DNA from: JAJRZX01 sp964472295
Lineage (GTDB): Bacteria; Desulfobacterota; GWC2-55-46; JADFVP01
Assembly: GCA_964472295.1 (NCBI GenBank)
Contig: CAYYJQ010000029.1
Coordinates: forward strand, 1 to 25,310
Reading direction: 5' to 3'
DNA: 25,310 bases
Both the position numbers and the translations under genes were made by a program. Below are positions 6,195-14,185 of the stretch, piece by piece; positions within the stretch are counted from its first letter, which is position 1, and each line of letters opens with the position of its first letter. The notes beneath the pieces were generated by a model, which saw only the letters and a program-made list of their open reading frames with translations, did not search any database and was not told where the DNA came from.

Positions 6195-6989
6195 ATGGCC
6201 TTAGGGGCAGATAAAAACAGGACGTTCAACTCCAGGACTTTTGGGCCTCTCCTCATTCTCCTCCTCCTTGTCCTTATCTTTTCCGGCTGTGCCCATGTCA
6301 ATAAAGAAGATAAAATCAAGGAGAAGGCGGGCGTGCATTACAGGCTTGGAAACGAGTATTACAAGGCCGGTAAACTCGCCGACGCCTTGAAGGAGTACAC
6401 AAGGGCCGTGGAGATTTACCCCGCCGAGCCGTCCTATCACCTCATGCTCGGCTTTGCCTACTCATCGCGGGGGCTTGACAAGAGGGCAGAGGGGGAGATG
6501 AAAGAGGCCATAAGGCTGAACCCGCGTTTTTCTGAGGCCCATATTGGCCTTGCCTTCATATACAAGAAAAAAGGCGATTGGGACGGTGTGATAGAAGAAT
6601 GTAACCTCGCCCTTGAGAACATTTACTACAAGACGCCAGAGGCGGCCTACCTGAACATGGGCATAGCCTACTATGAGAAGGGCGATTACAGTTCAAGCGT
6701 TGAAAAACTCAGAAAGGCCATTGCCCTGAAGCCTGGTCTTGCCACGGCCTATTTCAACATGGGGCTTGCCCTTGAGAGGCAGAAAAAAAACAACGAGGCC
6801 ATAGCCGCGTACCAGAAGGCCGTTGGACTGCATGCAAACTATGTTGACGCCTATTACAGGCTGGGCCTGCTCCTTGTAAAGGCAAGAGACAGGGAGGGGG
6901 CCGCGAGGGCCTTTGGCAAGGTGGTGGAGTTGGCCCCTGACAGCGCGGGAGCGAGGTCTGCGAAGGATTATCTGGAACTGCTCAGGTAG
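6195..6989 (+). CDS. TPR-repeat lipoprotein, PilF/PilW-like
   Basis: 264 residues from ATG 6195. A basic n-region (KNRTFNSR), a long hydrophobic core and the lipobox FSGC place the lipidated cysteine at residue 32, so it is an outer- or inner-membrane lipoprotein. Six tetratricopeptide repeats follow, starting about AGVHYRLG, AEPSYHLM, RFSEAHIG, PEAAYLNM, GLATAYFN and NYVDAYYR, each with the usual alternating small and aromatic residues. In gamma-proteobacteria rlmN-pilF-rodZ are neighbours. Here the protein lies between rlmN and rodZ (with mtnP and the kinase inserted), which supports a PilF-type role in pilus secretin assembly, though general TPR scaffolding is possible. The frame is open back to ATG 6063, but those 44 extra codons precede a good signal peptide and include a small GC hairpin with five T (6162-6177), so I regard them as leader. 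No strong ribosome site is seen at 6195, so the start is uncertain. Confidence 0.8.
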   Translation: MALGADKNRTFNSRTFGPLLILLLLVLIFSGCAHVNKEDKIKEKAGVHYRLGNEYYKAGKLADALKEYTRAVEIYPAEPSYHLMLGFAYSSRGLDKRAEGEMKEAIRLNPRFSEAHIGLAFIYKKKGDWDGVIEECNLALENIYYKTPEAAYLNMGIAYYEKGDYSSSVEKLRKAIALKPGLATAYFNMGLALERQKKNNEAIAAYQKAVGLHANYVDAYYRLGLLLVKARDREGAARAFGKVVELAPDSAGARSAKDYLELLR

Positions 6990-7142
6990 CATGGGAGGCC
7001 GGCGTGAGAGGCGCGGTCCTCCCGAAGGCCCTGTAATGTGTTCAAAGAGGCGGCGTCTTTAATTTGGGCAAATGGGGCATGGGACGATAGGAATATGCCG
7101 CTTTCCATAATGTTTTCAGATGGAGATGGAGATAAGAAGGGT

Positions 7143-8006
7143 ATGGAGAGCCCCGGAGCCTGCATCAGGAGGGAGAGGGAACTCAGGGACTTTTCTATCC
7201 AGAATGTCCATGAGGCGACACGCATACCTGTAAAGATACTCGTTGCCCTTGAGGCCGACGACTTTGAATCACTGCCTCAGCCGGCCTTTGTAAAGGGGTA
7301 TATAAAGGCCTGTTGCAAGTTCATGGGCCTTGATGAGACTGATCTCCTCCTTCGGTACGAACTCTACCTCAAGGAGAACGCCCCCCAAAAAGAAGAGCCC
7401 CGCGCCGAGAGTGTAGCCTTGCCCGCCCCGGAGCGGTCTGTAGCGCTTGACCCGAAGAAGATAGTGGGACTCCTTCTCGTGGTTGGCGTTATCATAATCA
7501 TAGGTTTCTATTTTATACATAACAGGGGCCGAGAAGAGACCATTACGCCGTCCCCACAGGAGGCCGCTGAAGGGGCGCCCGAGACAATGGCGGCACCGAA
7601 GAAGGAGGCCTCGCCCGCGCCATCCCGCGCCAGGGCAGTCGCCCCTCTTCACCCCCTTGCCGATAAGGCCGCCCCTGCCGAGGCGCCGGGGCACGTCTTA
7701 AAGGTTATCGCCTCTGATAAGGTCTGGATAAAGTTTACCATTGACGGGAAGAAAACATTTGAGGTCCTCTTCAAGAAAGGCGAGGACAGGCACTGGCTCA
7801 TGAAAAAGGGCGTCAGCCTTGTCATCGGGAACGCCGCGGGTGCCACGCTTGTCTTTGACGGAAAGCCCGTGAGTATAGCCCATGAGCAAGGCCGTGTTGT
7901 GAGGTTGACGCTTCCACGGGAGGAGGCCGCGCCAGCAGGTATTAATAAGGGGAAGGCCCTTGAGGAGAGGCCGCGGGCCCCCATGGAGGGTCCTCCGAGG
8001 CCCTGA
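7143..8006 (+). CDS. rodZ: RodZ-like cytoskeletal/cell-shape protein
   Basis: 287 residues in the RodZ layout. Residues 1-70 form a cytoplasmic Xre-type helix-turn-helix (IRRERELRDFSIQNV, then IPVKILVALEADDFE), which in RodZ binds MreB. About 107-125 is one membrane helix (KKIVGLLLVVGVIIIIGFYF). Then comes a Pro/Ala-rich periplasmic linker (~130-190) and a C-terminal beta domain of the DUF4115 type (LKVIASDKVWIKFTIDGK...). Several in-frame starts exist (GTG 7038, ATG 7095, ATG 7110). ATG 7143 was chosen because RodZ proteins begin a few residues before the helix-turn-helix and GGAGA 7128-7132 is 10 bases upstream. It follows the TPR lipoprotein, as in the pilF-rodZ pair of other bacteria. Confidence 0.88.
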   Translation: MESPGACIRRERELRDFSIQNVHEATRIPVKILVALEADDFESLPQPAFVKGYIKACCKFMGLDETDLLLRYELYLKENAPQKEEPRAESVALPAPERSVALDPKKIVGLLLVVGVIIIIGFYFIHNRGREETITPSPQEAAEGAPETMAAPKKEASPAPSRARAVAPLHPLADKAAPAEAPGHVLKVIASDKVWIKFTIDGKKTFEVLFKKGEDRHWLMKKGVSLVIGNAAGATLVFDGKPVSIAHEQGRVVRLTLPREEAAPAGINKGKALEERPRAPMEGPPRP

Positions 8007-8043
8007 TGGATATTAATTTGCACATATCACATATGGAGAAGAG

Positions 8044-8757
8044 ATGGAGACCGTAATAAGGTGCAGGCAGTGCGGCAAGAAGATGCACTCCGTAAGGGTG
8101 GATGATTACAAGATAAAGTCGCATTGTTCCTGCGGATACTCGGAGTACAAGACAGCCTCCGCCCCGAGCAAGGCCATCAACCCCCATCTTACGCGCGAGG
8201 ATCTCATGCCCCTTGTCTTTGACGAGAACGGGCGGTTCCTTGTGGAGGTGGAGCGGGCCGAGAGGGAGCAGAAGGAGATAATCACCCTTGAGGAACTGAG
8301 TATGCTCGCCTCCTCGGATTATGACCTCCGGGATGTCCTCAAGACTGTTGCCGAGAAGACGGCAAAGAGGCTTGGCGTTGATGTCTGCTCCATATATCTC
8401 TGGAAGGACGATTGCCTCGTGCTCGAGGGCACCTATGGGCTCAGCCAGGACGCCGTTGGTGTTGCGCGCCTGAAGCCCGGCGAGGGCATCACGGGCTCGG
8501 CCCTCAAGGCCCGAAGCCCCCTTCTCATAGAGGACGTGAGCAAGGACAAACGCTACCACTACTTCCCGGAGACAAAAGAAGAGCAGTACAGGATAAAGTC
8601 CATGTACTCCTATCCCATATTCTCCGGTGATGAGCCCTTTGGGGCCCTTAACGTGCAGACCGTGGTTACAAAGGACTTTACAGGCGATGAACTGGGTTTT
8701 GTGGCTGTTGTGGCCAACCTCATCCGCGGCGCGGTAAAGATAAGAAAGAGGGGCTGA
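8044..8757 (+). CDS. Zinc-ribbon plus GAF-domain protein
   Basis: 237 residues. The N-terminus has a small zinc ribbon with CRQC (C7, C10) and CSC (C28, C30). A charged linker leads to a GAF domain (~80-232): LEELSMLASSDYDLRDVLKTV, then CSIYLW, then LKPGEGITGSAL, RSPLLIEDV and YPIFSGDEPFGALNV. The order and motifs resemble the GAF domains of PtsP and NifA, which bind small ligands. There is no output domain, so it probably senses a ligand and acts on a partner. Its TGA overlaps the ATG of the next gene by one base (TGATG), so the two are translationally coupled. Confidence 0.82.
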   Translation: METVIRCRQCGKKMHSVRVDDYKIKSHCSCGYSEYKTASAPSKAINPHLTREDLMPLVFDENGRFLVEVERAEREQKEIITLEELSMLASSDYDLRDVLKTVAEKTAKRLGVDVCSIYLWKDDCLVLEGTYGLSQDAVGVARLKPGEGITGSALKARSPLLIEDVSKDKRYHYFPETKEEQYRIKSMYSYPIFSGDEPFGALNVQTVVTKDFTGDELGFVAVVANLIRGAVKIRKRG

Positions 8758-9560
8758 TGTATCCCCATGTCCGGCGGCTCCGGGTGTGGTCACGCCGCGC
8801 GCGGGCCCTCGGGGGTCACTTCGCTGTACAGGTATTTTTCCTCATGCTCGCGGTTCTCGTGGCGCCCCCTCCTGCCATGGCCCGGGAGGCCGGAAGGGTC
8901 AACCGCGGCGGGCACTTTAATGTCGTCTTCTTTGGCCCCGAGAACTCCGTCTCGGCACACCTTATCTCCCTTGTCCTCGAAGAGGCCTACAGAAAAATAG
9001 GGGCTGACCTCCTGTACTGGCCGGATGGTAGGCTCGGGGCGGTACTCTATCCAAGAAAAGAGTTCTTTGATATTACGAGGAGCCCTGCCTGGGTGGGGGC
9101 CATATATGACGGAAAGATAAAGATGCCCGCAGGAGGGGTTACGGAGCGCACCGGCGCCCTTGAGAGGGTGATTTTCCACGAGTACACCCATGCCCTCGTC
9201 TACAGCCTCTCTTCTGGCCGCGCCCCTACGTGGCTGAACGAGGGACTTGCCCAGTATGAAGAGGGAAGGACAAGGCCGGGGCTTAGGGCACGCGTAAAGG
9301 GTCTCCTTGACAAAGGCGCTACGCCCCTTGACCAACTGGAGGGCTCCTTTCTGGGCATGGACCCCGTGAGCGCGGCAAGGGCCTATGACATAAGCCTCTC
9401 CGTGACCTCCTTTATTATTGATGAGTATGGCTTTTCAGCGGTAAAAAAGATACTCGCGGGCCTTGGCAAGGGTCTTGAGATTGATACTGCCCTGAGGTCC
9501 GCCATTTTCCTCTCATATGAAGACCTTGAGCGCGCCTGGCGTGCCTCGGTCATGCGTTAA
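8757..9560 (+). CDS. Secreted zinc metallopeptidase, peptidase-MA-like (HEXXH)
   Basis: 267 residues. An Arg-rich n-region and a hydrophobic core end in APPPAMA, so a signal peptide cleaved near residue 42 is likely and the protein acts outside the cytoplasm. HEYTH (141-145) is the zinc-binding and catalytic HEXXH, and WLNEGLAQY (159-167) supplies the third ligand E162, the pattern of gluzincin peptidases of the MA clan often labelled 'peptidase MA-like'. The rest of the C-terminus (AYDISLSVTSFIIDEYG) fits the same family. The substrate is unknown. Translation is coupled to the GAF protein upstream. Confidence 0.85.
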   Translation: MYPHVRRLRVWSRRARALGGHFAVQVFFLMLAVLVAPPPAMAREAGRVNRGGHFNVVFFGPENSVSAHLISLVLEEAYRKIGADLLYWPDGRLGAVLYPRKEFFDITRSPAWVGAIYDGKIKMPAGGVTERTGALERVIFHEYTHALVYSLSSGRAPTWLNEGLAQYEEGRTRPGLRARVKGLLDKGATPLDQLEGSFLGMDPVSAARAYDISLSVTSFIIDEYGFSAVKKILAGLGKGLEIDTALRSAIFLSYEDLERAWRASVMR

Positions 9561-9657
9561 GGGGGGGCTTGGGAGGGCGGGCATCGAGGTTTTTTTCTTT
9601 GAACTAAGGTGGCCATATGGTATATTTCCATAAAATAAACGTGGAGGTAAGTTAGGG

Positions 9658-10290
9658 ATGAAAAAACAGACAGGCCTCAGGGCCTTTTTCAGGGGGTCAC
9701 TTGCCCTTATGTTCCTTGGCGCAGCCGTCTTCGCGCTCTCAGGGTGCGGAGGAGAGAAAAAACCGGCCCCTGCCCCAAAGAAGGCAGAGGCGCCGGCAGG
9801 CGCTAAAGGGGCCATGCCTACGGGACATCCCGCTGTAGGGTCGAGCACTGAAGATATTGCCAGGGCCTCTCACTCTCTTATCAAGACCAGCAAGAAGGTT
9901 AAGATCTCCGATAAGGTCAGAAAAACGTGGAAGTCCGTTACAGTGGAGATCTCAAACCTCTCGGAAAAGGCCACAAAGACCGTTGAACTCAAGGTGGGTT
10001 CCACCACTCAGCTTACAGATGATGGGTACAAGGTCAAGGTAGAGGTCTTTGTGCCTGACTATGCCATTGAGGGTGACCACATAAAGAGCCGCTCCAATGA
10101 TCCAAAGAACCCGGCGGCCCTCATAGACCTCATGAAGGACGGCAAGGTTGAGACGCGCGGCTGGATTTTCGCCCAGTTCCCGGAGTTCAACTCCTTTAAC
10201 AGCAAGAAGTTCGGTTTTGTCCTCAAGGCCGCGGCAAGGGTTAATGACAAGGCCAAGGCAGGAAAGGCCAAGGCTGGAAAGAAAAAATAA
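9658..10290 (+). CDS. DUF2155 lipoprotein
   Basis: 210 residues. A signal peptide ends with lipobox LSGC (C30), followed by a Lys/Pro/Ala linker, so it is an exported lipoprotein. Residues ~80-192 match what I know of the DUF2155 family: DKVRKTWKSVTVEISN, then a strand-rich core, then SNDPKNPAALIDL and GWIFAQFPEFNSF. Function is not known. The C-terminus is a Lys/Ala tail (KAKAGKAKAGKKK). GGAGG at 9643-9647 lies 10 bases before ATG 9658. It stands alone, 97 bases after the peptidase and just before the tRNA genes. Confidence 0.8.
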   Translation: MKKQTGLRAFFRGSLALMFLGAAVFALSGCGGEKKPAPAPKKAEAPAGAKGAMPTGHPAVGSSTEDIARASHSLIKTSKKVKISDKVRKTWKSVTVEISNLSEKATKTVELKVGSTTQLTDDGYKVKVEVFVPDYAIEGDHIKSRSNDPKNPAALIDLMKDGKVETRGWIFAQFPEFNSFNSKKFGFVLKAAARVNDKAKAGKAKAGKKK

Positions 10291-10331
10291 TAGTCTGCCT
10301 GGCTCGTTAGGGCGGCAGGCCGGTAAGAGAA

Positions 10332-10421
10332 GGAGAGATGCCCGAGAGGCTGAAGGGGGCTGACTCGAAATCAGCTGTCCCGCTTGCGGGACCGGGGGTT
10401 CAAATCCCTCTCTCTCCGCCA
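10332..10421 (+). tRNA. tRNA-Ser (anticodon CGA)
   Basis: Acceptor stem GGAGAGA (10332-10338) pairs with TCTCTCC (10411-10417), discriminator G, and CCA encoded at 10419-10421. The anticodon stem GCTGA/TCAGC holds loop CTCGAAA with anticodon CGA at 10366-10368. The long variable arm GTCCCGCTTGCGGGAC is typical of class II tRNA-Ser. The T arm contains GGTTCAAAT. Confidence 0.97.
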
Positions 10422-10491
10422 TATTGTCAGTAGGCCTCTGGCGCTCCCATTCATGGAATCGCGCCGGACCATGTCCATGTATTTGCATAGA

Positions 10492-10581
10492 GGAGAGATG
10501 CCCGAGAGGCTGAAGGGGCACGACTGGAAATCGTGTGTGCATTCGCGTGCACCGAGGGTTCGAATCCCTCTCTCTCCGCCA
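10492..10581 (+). tRNA. tRNA-Ser (anticodon GGA)
   Basis: Same acceptor stem as the neighbouring tRNA-Ser (10492-10498 with 10571-10577) and encoded CCA 10579-10581. Anticodon stem CACGA/TCGTG, loop CTGGAAA, anticodon GGA at 10526-10528. Long variable arm TGTGCATTCGCGTGCA. The first 27 bases are the same as in tRNA-Ser(CGA), so the pair arose by duplication. Confidence 0.97.
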
Positions 10582-10600
10582 TTACCTCAAGGTCCGCGTT

Positions 10601-10730
10601 TACAGGCGGTGCTGATAGCCGGGTCTTGCGCAATGGAAGGGTCGCCAACCCCGTCAGGTCCGGAAGGAAGCAGCGGCCGCGGCCCAGACCCATGTGCCGC
10701 AAGGGTGCCTGGCTATCAGCAGCGCCTGTA
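10601..10730 (+). ncRNA. ffs: Signal recognition particle RNA (4.5S type)
   Basis: The conserved apical domain GTCAGGTCCGGAAGGAAGCA (10653-10672) binds the Ffh M domain. The ends form one long hairpin: TACAGGCG (10601-10608) with CGCCTGTA (10723-10730), and GCTGATAGCC (10611-10620) with GGCTATCAGC (10711-10720). It is the small eubacterial type with no Alu domain. SRP RNA just before dnaX is a common arrangement. Exact ends are estimated from the pairing. Confidence 0.95.
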
Positions 10731-10970
10731 AGCCCTCCGGGGAAGGGGGTTGTCTTTCAAGTCTTTTCCGCCATCAAGGGAGTGCCCTATTTTCAAGTCA
10801 GGAAGCCCTTGAAAATGTTCGAGCGGGGGCGGCTTTTTCTCCAGGTGGTAAACAATAACCTTCCAACAGGGTCCGGGCTGTAGGGCCTTTTAGTTATTCC
10901 GGCTTGCCAACCCTTTGGCGGCCCTCCTTCATATCAACACTCTACTTTAGAGGGTAAGTACATACTGGCC
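10731..10970. other. Intergenic stretch between SRP RNA and dnaX, with a small inverted repeat
   Basis: No gene is visible. ATTTTCAAG (10789-10797) and CTTGAAAAT (10808-10816) form a 9-pair hairpin with a 10-base loop. It has no T tract and its role is not known. Confidence 0.4.
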
Positions 10971-12884
10971 ATGTCCTCTTATCTCGTAATAGCGCGTAAA
11001 TGGAGACCAAGGGTCTTTGAGGAGATAATAGGGCAGGACCACGTTACAAGGACCCTTCAGAACGCCATTACCTCGGGCCGTGTTGCACAGGCCTATCTCT
11101 TCTCAGGGCCCCGCGGAGTGGGTAAGACCACTGCCGCGAGGATACTCGCGAAATGCCTTAACTGCACTGGAGACGCCACGGCGCCGCCCTGCAACGAGTG
11201 CGCCTCGTGCAGAGCCATCACCTCGGGCTCGTCCGTTGATGTCATCGAGATAGACGGGGCCTCCAATACGGGTGTTGAGAACGTCAGGGACCTGCGCGAG
11301 AATATCATGTACATGCCCGCCGGGGGCGGCAGGAAGATATACATCATCGACGAGGTCCATATGCTCAGCATAGCGGCCTTTAACGCCCTCCTGAAGACTC
11401 TCGAGGAACCCCCGCCCCACGTTGTCTTTATCTTCGCCACTACAGAGGTCCGAAAGATACCCCTTACCATTCTCTCAAGGTGCCAGAGGTTCGAGTTCAG
11501 GCGCATCCCTGTAAGCAAGATAGAAGCCCATCTGAAGATGATACTCGAGGCCGAGAAGATAGACTTCGAGGAAGGCGCCCTCTTCGCCATCGCCAGAGAG
11601 GCCGACGGGAGCCTTCGAGACGCCGAGAGCCTCCTTGACCAGGTACTTGCCTTTGGCGGGGAGAACGTGCGCCTTGTTGATGTTACAGGGGCCCTTGGGC
11701 TCATGGACAGGGCCGTTCTTCTGGAACTAATGGACGCGGTCCTGAAGAAAGACGGCGCCTCTGCCCTTAAAATTATTGAAAAGATTTATGACTTCGGGTA
11801 TGATTTAAAAAGAGCCTCTGCAGAGTTACTTTCCATAGTGAGAGACATGACGGCCCTGAGGGTCACAGGGGGTTCTGTCGCCATCGAGGCTCCGGCCCAT
11901 GAACTCAAGGCCCTTGGCGAGATGGCCGCCGGGCTGAATACAGAAGACCTTCATATGCTCTTTCTCCTCATTCAGAAGGGCTATGAGGGTATCGCGAGAA
12001 GCGCCTTTGCGCGCCACTCTTTCGAGATGACGGTCCTTCGGGCATCGTCTTTTGATTCTCTAAGGCCCCTTGACGAACTCTTAAAGGGACTTAACGCCCT
12101 TGGAAAGAGGGGCCCCGGCAGCGGGGGGGGCGGCGGCGGAGAGGGGACAAGGCGCCAGGCCCTAAGAGGGGCACCAGGCAGAGCGGATAAGTCTCATGGT
12201 GACAAGAGTCTTGCTGGAAAGTTGCCCTGGGAGAGGGAGGTGCCTGAAAAAGGCGTAGTGCAGGGGAAGAGGGCCATCTCTTCAGATGGACCTGAGGGGC
12301 ACGCTGAAAAAGGGCAGGCAAAAGAGGGGTGCGCCAAAGACGAAACCCCGGAAAAATCTCTGGGAAACAATGACCCACGCGATTTCACAGGGGGGCACGG
12401 GATAGACCCTGGCGGACCGGAGATTGCGCCCGTTCCAGAGGCCCCGCCGATCATGCCTCCGCACGCGGCAATGGAGGCAGGGACCGAGTACCTTTCCCCG
12501 GGAGATAATACACCCATAGGCCCTGCGGAGGAAGATGCGGCAGGGGGCGTTCCTTCAGGCGTCATGGGGGTCCAGGGTATCGAAGGGCTCATGGCGTGTA
12601 TAAAGGACAAGGGCGGCCCCGGGCTATATGCCCTGCTGAGGGGTTCGGAGATGGAATTAAGAGACAACAGGGTCGAGATAAAGTCGGCCCCGCAGGACTT
12701 GAGGGTCCTTGAGATGAAAAAGGCCGGCATGGAGAAACTCTTCTCCCAGTGCCTCGGCTCACCAGTTGAAGTTGTCCTCAGGTCTGGGCAGGCGGCCGCA
12801 GAGAGAGAAAGAGACCCTGTAGACCTCCTGCGCCGTGTACTCGGCGCAAGGGTCCTTGAGGATTCATATGTTGAGGGAGGATAG
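10971..12884 (+). CDS. dnaX: DNA polymerase III subunits tau/gamma (clamp loader ATPase)
   Basis: 637 residues, close to E. coli tau (643). Walker A GPRGVGKTT (46-54); zinc module C65-X8-C74-X2-C77-X2-C80; Walker B IIDEVH (125-130); sensor LSRCQRF with the arginine finger. Domain III extends to about 380. A low-complexity Gly/Pro/Glu linker (~383-530) leads to a C-terminal tau-type domain (IKDKGGPGLYALL... to the end) that would contact polymerase or helicase. The linker starts with a run of eight G (12123-12130); the other two frames stop soon after it (12163-12165 and 12188-12190), so slippage would give a gamma-like product of about 397-406 residues. ATG 10971 begins the conserved LVIARKWRP motif directly. 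Its TAG abuts the ATG of ybaB with no gap. Confidence 0.97.
   Translation: MSSYLVIARKWRPRVFEEIIGQDHVTRTLQNAITSGRVAQAYLFSGPRGVGKTTAARILAKCLNCTGDATAPPCNECASCRAITSGSSVDVIEIDGASNTGVENVRDLRENIMYMPAGGGRKIYIIDEVHMLSIAAFNALLKTLEEPPPHVVFIFATTEVRKIPLTILSRCQRFEFRRIPVSKIEAHLKMILEAEKIDFEEGALFAIAREADGSLRDAESLLDQVLAFGGENVRLVDVTGALGLMDRAVLLELMDAVLKKDGASALKIIEKIYDFGYDLKRASAELLSIVRDMTALRVTGGSVAIEAPAHELKALGEMAAGLNTEDLHMLFLLIQKGYEGIARSAFARHSFEMTVLRASSFDSLRPLDELLKGLNALGKRGPGSGGGGGGEGTRRQALRGAPGRADKSHGDKSLAGKLPWEREVPEKGVVQGKRAISSDGPEGHAEKGQAKEGCAKDETPEKSLGNNDPRDFTGGHGIDPGGPEIAPVPEAPPIMPPHAAMEAGTEYLSPGDNTPIGPAEEDAAGGVPSGVMGVQGIEGLMACIKDKGGPGLYALLRGSEMELRDNRVEIKSAPQDLRVLEMKKAGMEKLFSQCLGSPVEVVLRSGQAAAERERDPVDLLRRVLGARVLEDSYVEGG
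12123..12130 (+). other. G8 homopolymer in dnaX, candidate slippage site
   Basis: Eight consecutive G at codons 385-387, at the boundary between the ATPase/collar part and the tau-specific linker. Slippage by -1 meets TAA at 12188-12190 and by +1 meets TAA at 12163-12165. That both frames close within 60 bases is suggestive but could be chance. Confidence 0.4.
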
Positions 12885-13208
12885 ATGAGTAAGAATATCG
12901 GCGATATAATGAAGCAGGCCCAGAAGATGCAGGCAAGGCTCGCCGAGGTCCAGAAGGAGATGGGCACCAGGACCTGCGAGGCCTCAGCCGGAGGCGGCAT
13001 GGTCACGGCCACGGTAAACGGCAACCAGGACCTTCTCTCCATAAAGATAGACCCCGCCGTGGTAGACCCCGAGGACGTGGATATGCTTCAGGACCTCATC
13101 GTGGCCGCTGTAAACGAGGCTTACAGGCGGAGCAAGAAGATGGTCTCTGATGAGATGGGCAAACTCACCAGCGGCCTTGGCATGAACATCCCGGACATCT
13201 TCAAGTAA
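12885..13208 (+). CDS. ybaB: YbaB/EbfC nucleoid-associated protein
   Basis: 107 residues, the normal size. Helical N-terminus NIGDIMKQAQKMQARLAEVQ, then strand-forming ASAGGGMVTATVNGNQDLLSIKID, then helical VDMLQDLIVAAVNEAYRRSKK and the typical ending LTSGLGMNIPDIF. Dimeric DNA-binding protein, almost always between dnaX and recR, as here. Its ATG directly follows the dnaX TAG, so translation is coupled. Confidence 0.96.
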   Translation: MSKNIGDIMKQAQKMQARLAEVQKEMGTRTCEASAGGGMVTATVNGNQDLLSIKIDPAVVDPEDVDMLQDLIVAAVNEAYRRSKKMVSDEMGKLTSGLGMNIPDIFK

Positions 13209-13313
13209 GGGGGCGCGAGGGTGCCAGGGGGGCCGCAGGTACCAGCGGATGGTGAGAGGGCGCGAGGGTTTTGAACTACGAACGAAGTTGGCGGTAAGAT
13301 TGGTTTTCTTTGC

Positions 13314-13343
13314 CCCACTTTCTTTTTTCTAAAAGAAAGTGGG
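13314..13343. repeat. Dispersed stem-loop repeat, copy 2
   Basis: CCCACTTTCTTTT (13314-13326), loop TTCT, AAAAGAAAGTGGG (13331-13343): 13 perfect pairs, followed by AGG and a T tract. It is preceded by GGTTTTCTTTGC and is essentially identical over about 49 bases to copy 3 at 21751-21780. It separates ybaB from recR and could end transcription. Confidence 0.8.
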
Positions 13344-13379
13344 AGGTTTTTCTTGATTTTTACAGGGTATATTGATTGA

Positions 13380-13979
13380 ATGCGTTACGCTGGTCCCATA
13401 GATAGGCTTATAAAGGGGTTTTCAGGACTGCCGGGCATTGGTGAGAAGTCGGCAACGCGCCTTGCCCTCTTTATCCTTAACTCAAGGGAGGGTTTTGCCG
13501 AGGAGTTGGCCTCAAGCATACTCGAGGTCAGGGAGCGGCTTACCCTCTGTGCGGGGTGCATGGCCTTCTCTGACACAGATCCCTGCGCTATCTGCTCCGA
13601 TGAAGCACGGAACGCGGAGACGGTCTGCGTTGTAAGCGACTTCAAGGACATGATGGCCCTTGAGGACGCCGGCCAGTACAGGGGGAGGTATCACGTCCTT
13701 CATGGAAACCTCGCGCCCCTCAAGGGCATTGGCCCTGATGATCTGCGCATAGGCGAACTCCTTGAGCGCGTCCGTCGTGGCACGGTCCGCGAGGTGGTAC
13801 TTGCAACGGGTTTTGATTCCGAGGGAGAGGCGACGGCCATATACCTTACGAGGCTCTTAAAGCCCCTTGGCCTAAAGGTAACGAGGCTGGCCTCGGGAGT
13901 GCCTGTGGGCAGTTACATAGAGTTCATGGACAGGGCCACCCTTGGCCGCGCCATGGACGGCAGAAGAGAGGTCTCCTGA
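13380..13979 (+). CDS. recR: Recombination mediator RecR
   Basis: 199 residues, the usual length. Helix-hairpin-helix LPGIGEKSATRLALFIL (17-33) binds DNA. The zinc finger is C57-X2-C60-X8-C69-X2-C72 (CAGC...CAIC). A Toprim domain follows (VCVVSDFKDMMALE, then EVVLATGFDSEGEATA). Acts with RecO and RecF to load RecA at gaps. ATG 13380 has only a weak ribosome site (AGGGTAT). It is 171 bases from ybaB, separated by the stem-loop element, so it may not share the dnaX transcript fully. Confidence 0.96.
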   Translation: MRYAGPIDRLIKGFSGLPGIGEKSATRLALFILNSREGFAEELASSILEVRERLTLCAGCMAFSDTDPCAICSDEARNAETVCVVSDFKDMMALEDAGQYRGRYHVLHGNLAPLKGIGPDDLRIGELLERVRRGTVREVVLATGFDSEGEATAIYLTRLLKPLGLKVTRLASGVPVGSYIEFMDRATLGRAMDGRREVS

Positions 13980-14134
13980 GGGTGGCATTAAAGGGCCAGG
14001 GAGGAATTAAGGGGCCTGAGGCGGCGTGGATGGGGGTATAAGGGGCACGGAGAAGGGGGCGAGGCGTCGTGGAGAAGGGGCGCTCATGACGGCATTTTTC
14101 GTGGCAGAGAGGCAAACCGCCTGTCCTGGTCTCC

Positions 14135-14164
14135 TTGAAGACCTCGTTGTCCGCATCTTAATAT
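14135..14164 (+). promoter_or_regulatory. Possible sigma-70 promoter for porGDAB
   Basis: TTGAAG (14135-14140), 18 bases, TAATAT (14159-14164). It lies just before the ribosome site GAGGGG and ATG 14186 of the first oxidoreductase gene, at the end of a 206-base gap. Weak match, found by eye. Confidence 0.35.
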
Positions 14165-14185
14165 ACGGAGAGGGGAACTACAATA

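Noticed and set aside
7942..8793. Minus-strand open frame of 283 codons over the GAF gene
   Set aside because: Shadow of the codon bias on the + strand; the + strand has a clear zinc ribbon and GAF domain.
10384..10731. Open frame across the second tRNA-Ser and SRP RNA
   Set aside because: The sequence is accounted for by structured RNA genes and the translation has no protein character.
12194..13042. Minus-strand open frame of 282 codons over the end of dnaX and ybaB
   Set aside because: It covers two certain genes and has only Pro/Ser-rich low-complexity sequence.
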